From Holacanthus passer (Eukaryota; Chordata; Actinopteri; Pomacanthidae): DNA of 64,000 bases. The notes below the pieces were generated by a model that was given only the letters and a program-made list of their open reading frames with translations, searched no databases and was not told the DNA's origin. Shown here in pieces: positions 61,329 through 64,000 of this stretch (within the stretch, counting starts at the first letter, position 1; every line of letters starts with the position of its first letter). The position numbers and the translations under genes were made by a program. The stretch lies in NCBI GenBank assembly GCA_025331565.1, contig JAFREQ010000017.1, forward strand, positions 496,001-560,000. The letters are read 5' to 3'.

Positions 61329-64000
61329 CAAGGGAGGAGGTCATTTTTCTCTGCACGCGGTTGTTTTGTGTTGTCTGAGGAACAAGTTGGAAGGCCGGTC
61401 GTGACAGGAGAAGAATGTCGAGTCGAGCTGTTCCAGCCTGTTTGGTGGCTGTCCCTCCCCGAGGACTGAATGTAAAGACCACCACATAAATCACCAGCCA
61501 CCCAAACAGGCAGGGAGGAAAACAGCCATCACACAATGCGGCTGATTACAGCAGGAACCATCATCCATGTACACCAGCATCTCTACATATCTGACTATCT
61601 CAACTGCCTTGGAAAAATCTGCTACTGCATGAATATAAGGTCTATAAAAAGGCGGTGAGAGACAGCGAGGGATTTTTTTTTAACTACACGGAGACTATAC
61701 TGCAGCTACATAAAAAATATCCTCCTCTTAACTGTTAACATGAAAACTCTGCGCGTGTGTCGTCACTATGGCCTATATTTTTCCCGGGGCATTATAGAGA
61801 AATCTGTCTTTACTTCAGCCATATGGTAACATTTTCCTGGCCTTCTGTGGTTTTCTGTCTTGCTCTGTTAGAGTCATTAATTACATCACTATTCTGAAGA
61901 CAAGTATATCAGGATCATTCAGAGGGATCCCTCACCGCACTTCGAAACATTTCCAGAAACACAAAAGACGTATTAAGTCGACGTCTTTCAAACCCCCGAC
62001 CCCCGAGTCAAACATCCCAAAACTGGCAGGACTTGACAAGACGTTCTGACGTAATGTTGTCGGGTAACCCCACAAAATCCCCCATACCAGTCAGAAAAAC
62101 TCAAAAAGTCTTTGAGGTTGTCTGCATGAGTGGGACGTTATGGGGTTGGATGAGGTGGGTGGCTCGAATAATAATCCCAGGTCTCCCCATGTTACCTCGA
62201 AACAAACCCAGGGCAGGCGAGGAAAGAGCAGAGCAGAGAAGTTAGCTTTATAAAAAGGGCCTGGCATTATTTATGACTCCCTATAAAAGCTGTAGTTAAT
62301 TACAGTGTTTTAGACTTATAAATTACAGATTGTGGAGCTCCTGTTATAATTAGAGCGGTGGAGGCAGGGCCTGGGCTCGGCCTCTGGGTTAGGAGGTGGA
62401 GAGGAGCGAGGAGGCAGGGCTTTTGCATGAGGCCTCCTCTACTGATGTGGTGAAGCCAGGCCCCGAACACGTCCCCGAACAGGGCCCTGCCTGCTGCATG
62501 TGGCAACACTGGGCTGCTCTCTGAAAAAGCCTCTCTAATGCTTATCCGCTCTGTCTTTTGCCAAACTGGGACCACAACGGCGGCTGCAATACGGCACACT
62601 GTAAACGCCGCATGACAGCGGCAATGCATAAACAGTTGTTATTCTTTGTTGGCAAAACATGTGCTTTCTTTTGCTCAAAACGCCTCTGGTGGTGGATCAA
62701 ATCAGCAGCTTTGTGTGACATATCTCGGGCTATTGATTGTCTTTTTGCAGCGGCTCACTGAGGCAGAGCCAGACAGGCAGATAGACAGTGGGATGCTAAA
62801 GAGGGTTAATCCTGGTCATCCCCTCACACTCATTAGCTGAATTATCAATGGCCTTCAGCAAAGCCATACTGCAACATGTGTGGACAGAGAGTGGCTTCAG
62901 TGTATCATGGGAGATCTCCCAACAGACAGGGCATGCCCTGAGGATGCTTCTGATGTCAAAGGTCAAGTCAATGGCCTGCCGTAATGCACTGCCTTTTCTA
63001 CTATATCATTAAAAGTACTGGGGAGAATTTGATGACCTGCAGCGCTTATCCCTGAATTCAAAACAAAAACATAACAAAATGCTGAATATATCATTCTGAT
63101 ATGACTAATGATCGCATGATAATCTGTTTACGTTGTGTTTATTGTGCACTGAGCCTGTAGACAAGTGAGCATGTGTGCATGTCTGTGGGTAGTAGAGTCC
63201 ATCTGGGGCACCGGAGCCAGCGGGGAGGTCAGTCTTGCCATTTTTGGTTTGAACACATTTGGCTTGAGTGCCTGCGGTAGTGAAATGGGTGTGATGTTAC
63301 ACCAGCTCCTCGCACTAATGCAGAGCTGAGAAGAAAGTCCCTCAGGTGGAGGTGAGTGTAGAGAAACTAATCAGGTCTACGGGGCATCTTTAGAGGCTTA
63401 GTATAAGACTCAACTAATCCCTGGGATTCTGCCTTGTTCGGAGAAAACATTAAAAAAATACCTTCACACCAAACTGTTGATTGTCGGTTGCATCGGTTTG
63501 AAATCAATAAACAACTACTGGCAAATGCCAATAAATTATAAACATTAGAAATCACTCCAGATCCTTGATTTTATTCATTTATATTTTTCATTTGGAACCC
63601 AGTTATCCAGCATGGGGTTGTTACAGCTGAATTCTGAATCAATAAGCAGCATAATTTAGCAGAGCTGAGACAGCGGGATGACATTATGTGACTGAGTGAA
63701 AAGGCTTCAATCCTCGAGTCTAACAGCCCTAATCAGTAGCCCTCTTCAGCAGAGTCGAGGTGCCGCTTTCTCGCATCTACATCATTTCTGTACAGAGGAA
63801 TCCAGGACGTGTGCTGTGAATTAGCCATGAGGGCAGTGTCACCAAAGACAGATGCCAGCCTCTGTCGCCTTGGACCCCCCGACTGCTTAGTGCGACCCCC
63901 CAGCCCCCATCCATATTCCTCTCCAATTCTTTACCCTGGCCCCAGGCTACAGGCCCTCTCTCATTAGGGGCGCTGACAGGGCCTGTCCTCACCCTGATCC

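Larger units (their letters stand above)
22280..64000 (-). other. robo2: robo2 giant intron upstream of Ig2 (partial, more than 41.7 kb)
   Basis: No open frame in this stretch resembles Ig1, which in Robo genes is encoded just before the LRDDF exon in a large, conspicuous block, so the whole stretch is read as intron. Open frames of 100-190 codons occur on both strands but overlap one another, are rich in low-complexity residues and show no domains. The stretch includes a candidate recursive splice site (49061-49158), microsatellites at 22647, 25105, 29627, 36649, 48611 and 52796, LINE tails at 37786 and 42456, and a percomorph-type repeat at 46930-47124. Large non-repetitive blocks rich in TAATTA-like motifs may be regulatory. 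Nothing recognisable was seen in the rest, including 53000-64000 apart from poly-T runs and GC-rich patches. Confidence 0.8.

Noticed and set aside
22280..64000. Search for the Ig1 exon or an alternative first exon with signal peptide
   Set aside because: No minus-strand frame shows an Ig1-like motif (EHPSD, CKAEGRP, YVCVARN) or a convincing signal peptide followed by a donor; these exons must lie outside the window.

Overview
The window is vertebrate nuclear DNA, almost certainly from a teleost fish and probably a percomorph. It carries the middle of one protein-coding gene on the minus strand: robo2, the axon-guidance receptor Roundabout 2 (called astray in zebrafish). The evidence for robo2 is a chain of ten ordinary exons plus one 12-nt microexon. 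All have GT/AG borders and matching phases, and together they read as Ig2, Ig3, Ig4, Ig5 and the first fibronectin type III domain of a Robo receptor. Residue choices such as [32 protein letters not shown] and TSSSGETSWSA follow Robo2 rather than Robo1, as I remember the families. The teleost origin is inferred from the repeats: LINE tails ending in (ATTCTG)n or (TTATC)n, a mariner-like element beginning ACAACCCCAATTTC, a repeat with ATTAATCGAT-type ends, and abundant CA/TG microsatellites.

Layout, from right to left in the direction of transcription. Positions 64000-22280 are one intron of more than 41.7 kb. It separates the Ig2 exon from an upstream Ig1 exon that is not in the window. I see no coding exon in it. 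It does hold a strong candidate recursive splice site at 49070/49071, repeats, microsatellites and some possible regulatory blocks. Positions 22279-21412 hold three clustered exons (Ig2 in two halves and the first half of Ig3). A 9.4-kb intron follows, with the LINE and mariner-like repeats at its 5' end and two foldback elements near 13 kb. Positions 12054-499 hold the remaining exons, with the microexon at 10749-10760. The gene runs off the left edge; FN3 domains 2-3, the transmembrane segment and the cytoplasmic CC motifs lie beyond position 1. The signal peptide and Ig1 (the main Slit-binding domain) lie beyond 64000.

The coding sequence in the window is 1485 nt, or 494 whole codons plus partial ends. 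Each Ig domain and FN3-1 is split by one internal intron, and each Ig pair of cysteines and core tryptophan is present. The points of most interest are the conserved 12-nt microexon encoding Ala-Arg-Pro-Val between Ig3 and Ig4, a cluster of YCAY motifs just downstream of it, the recursive-splice candidate in the giant intron, a three-residue insertion in Ig3, and a LINE tail ending about a dozen bases from a splice donor. I found no RNA genes, no CRISPR and no second protein-coding gene.
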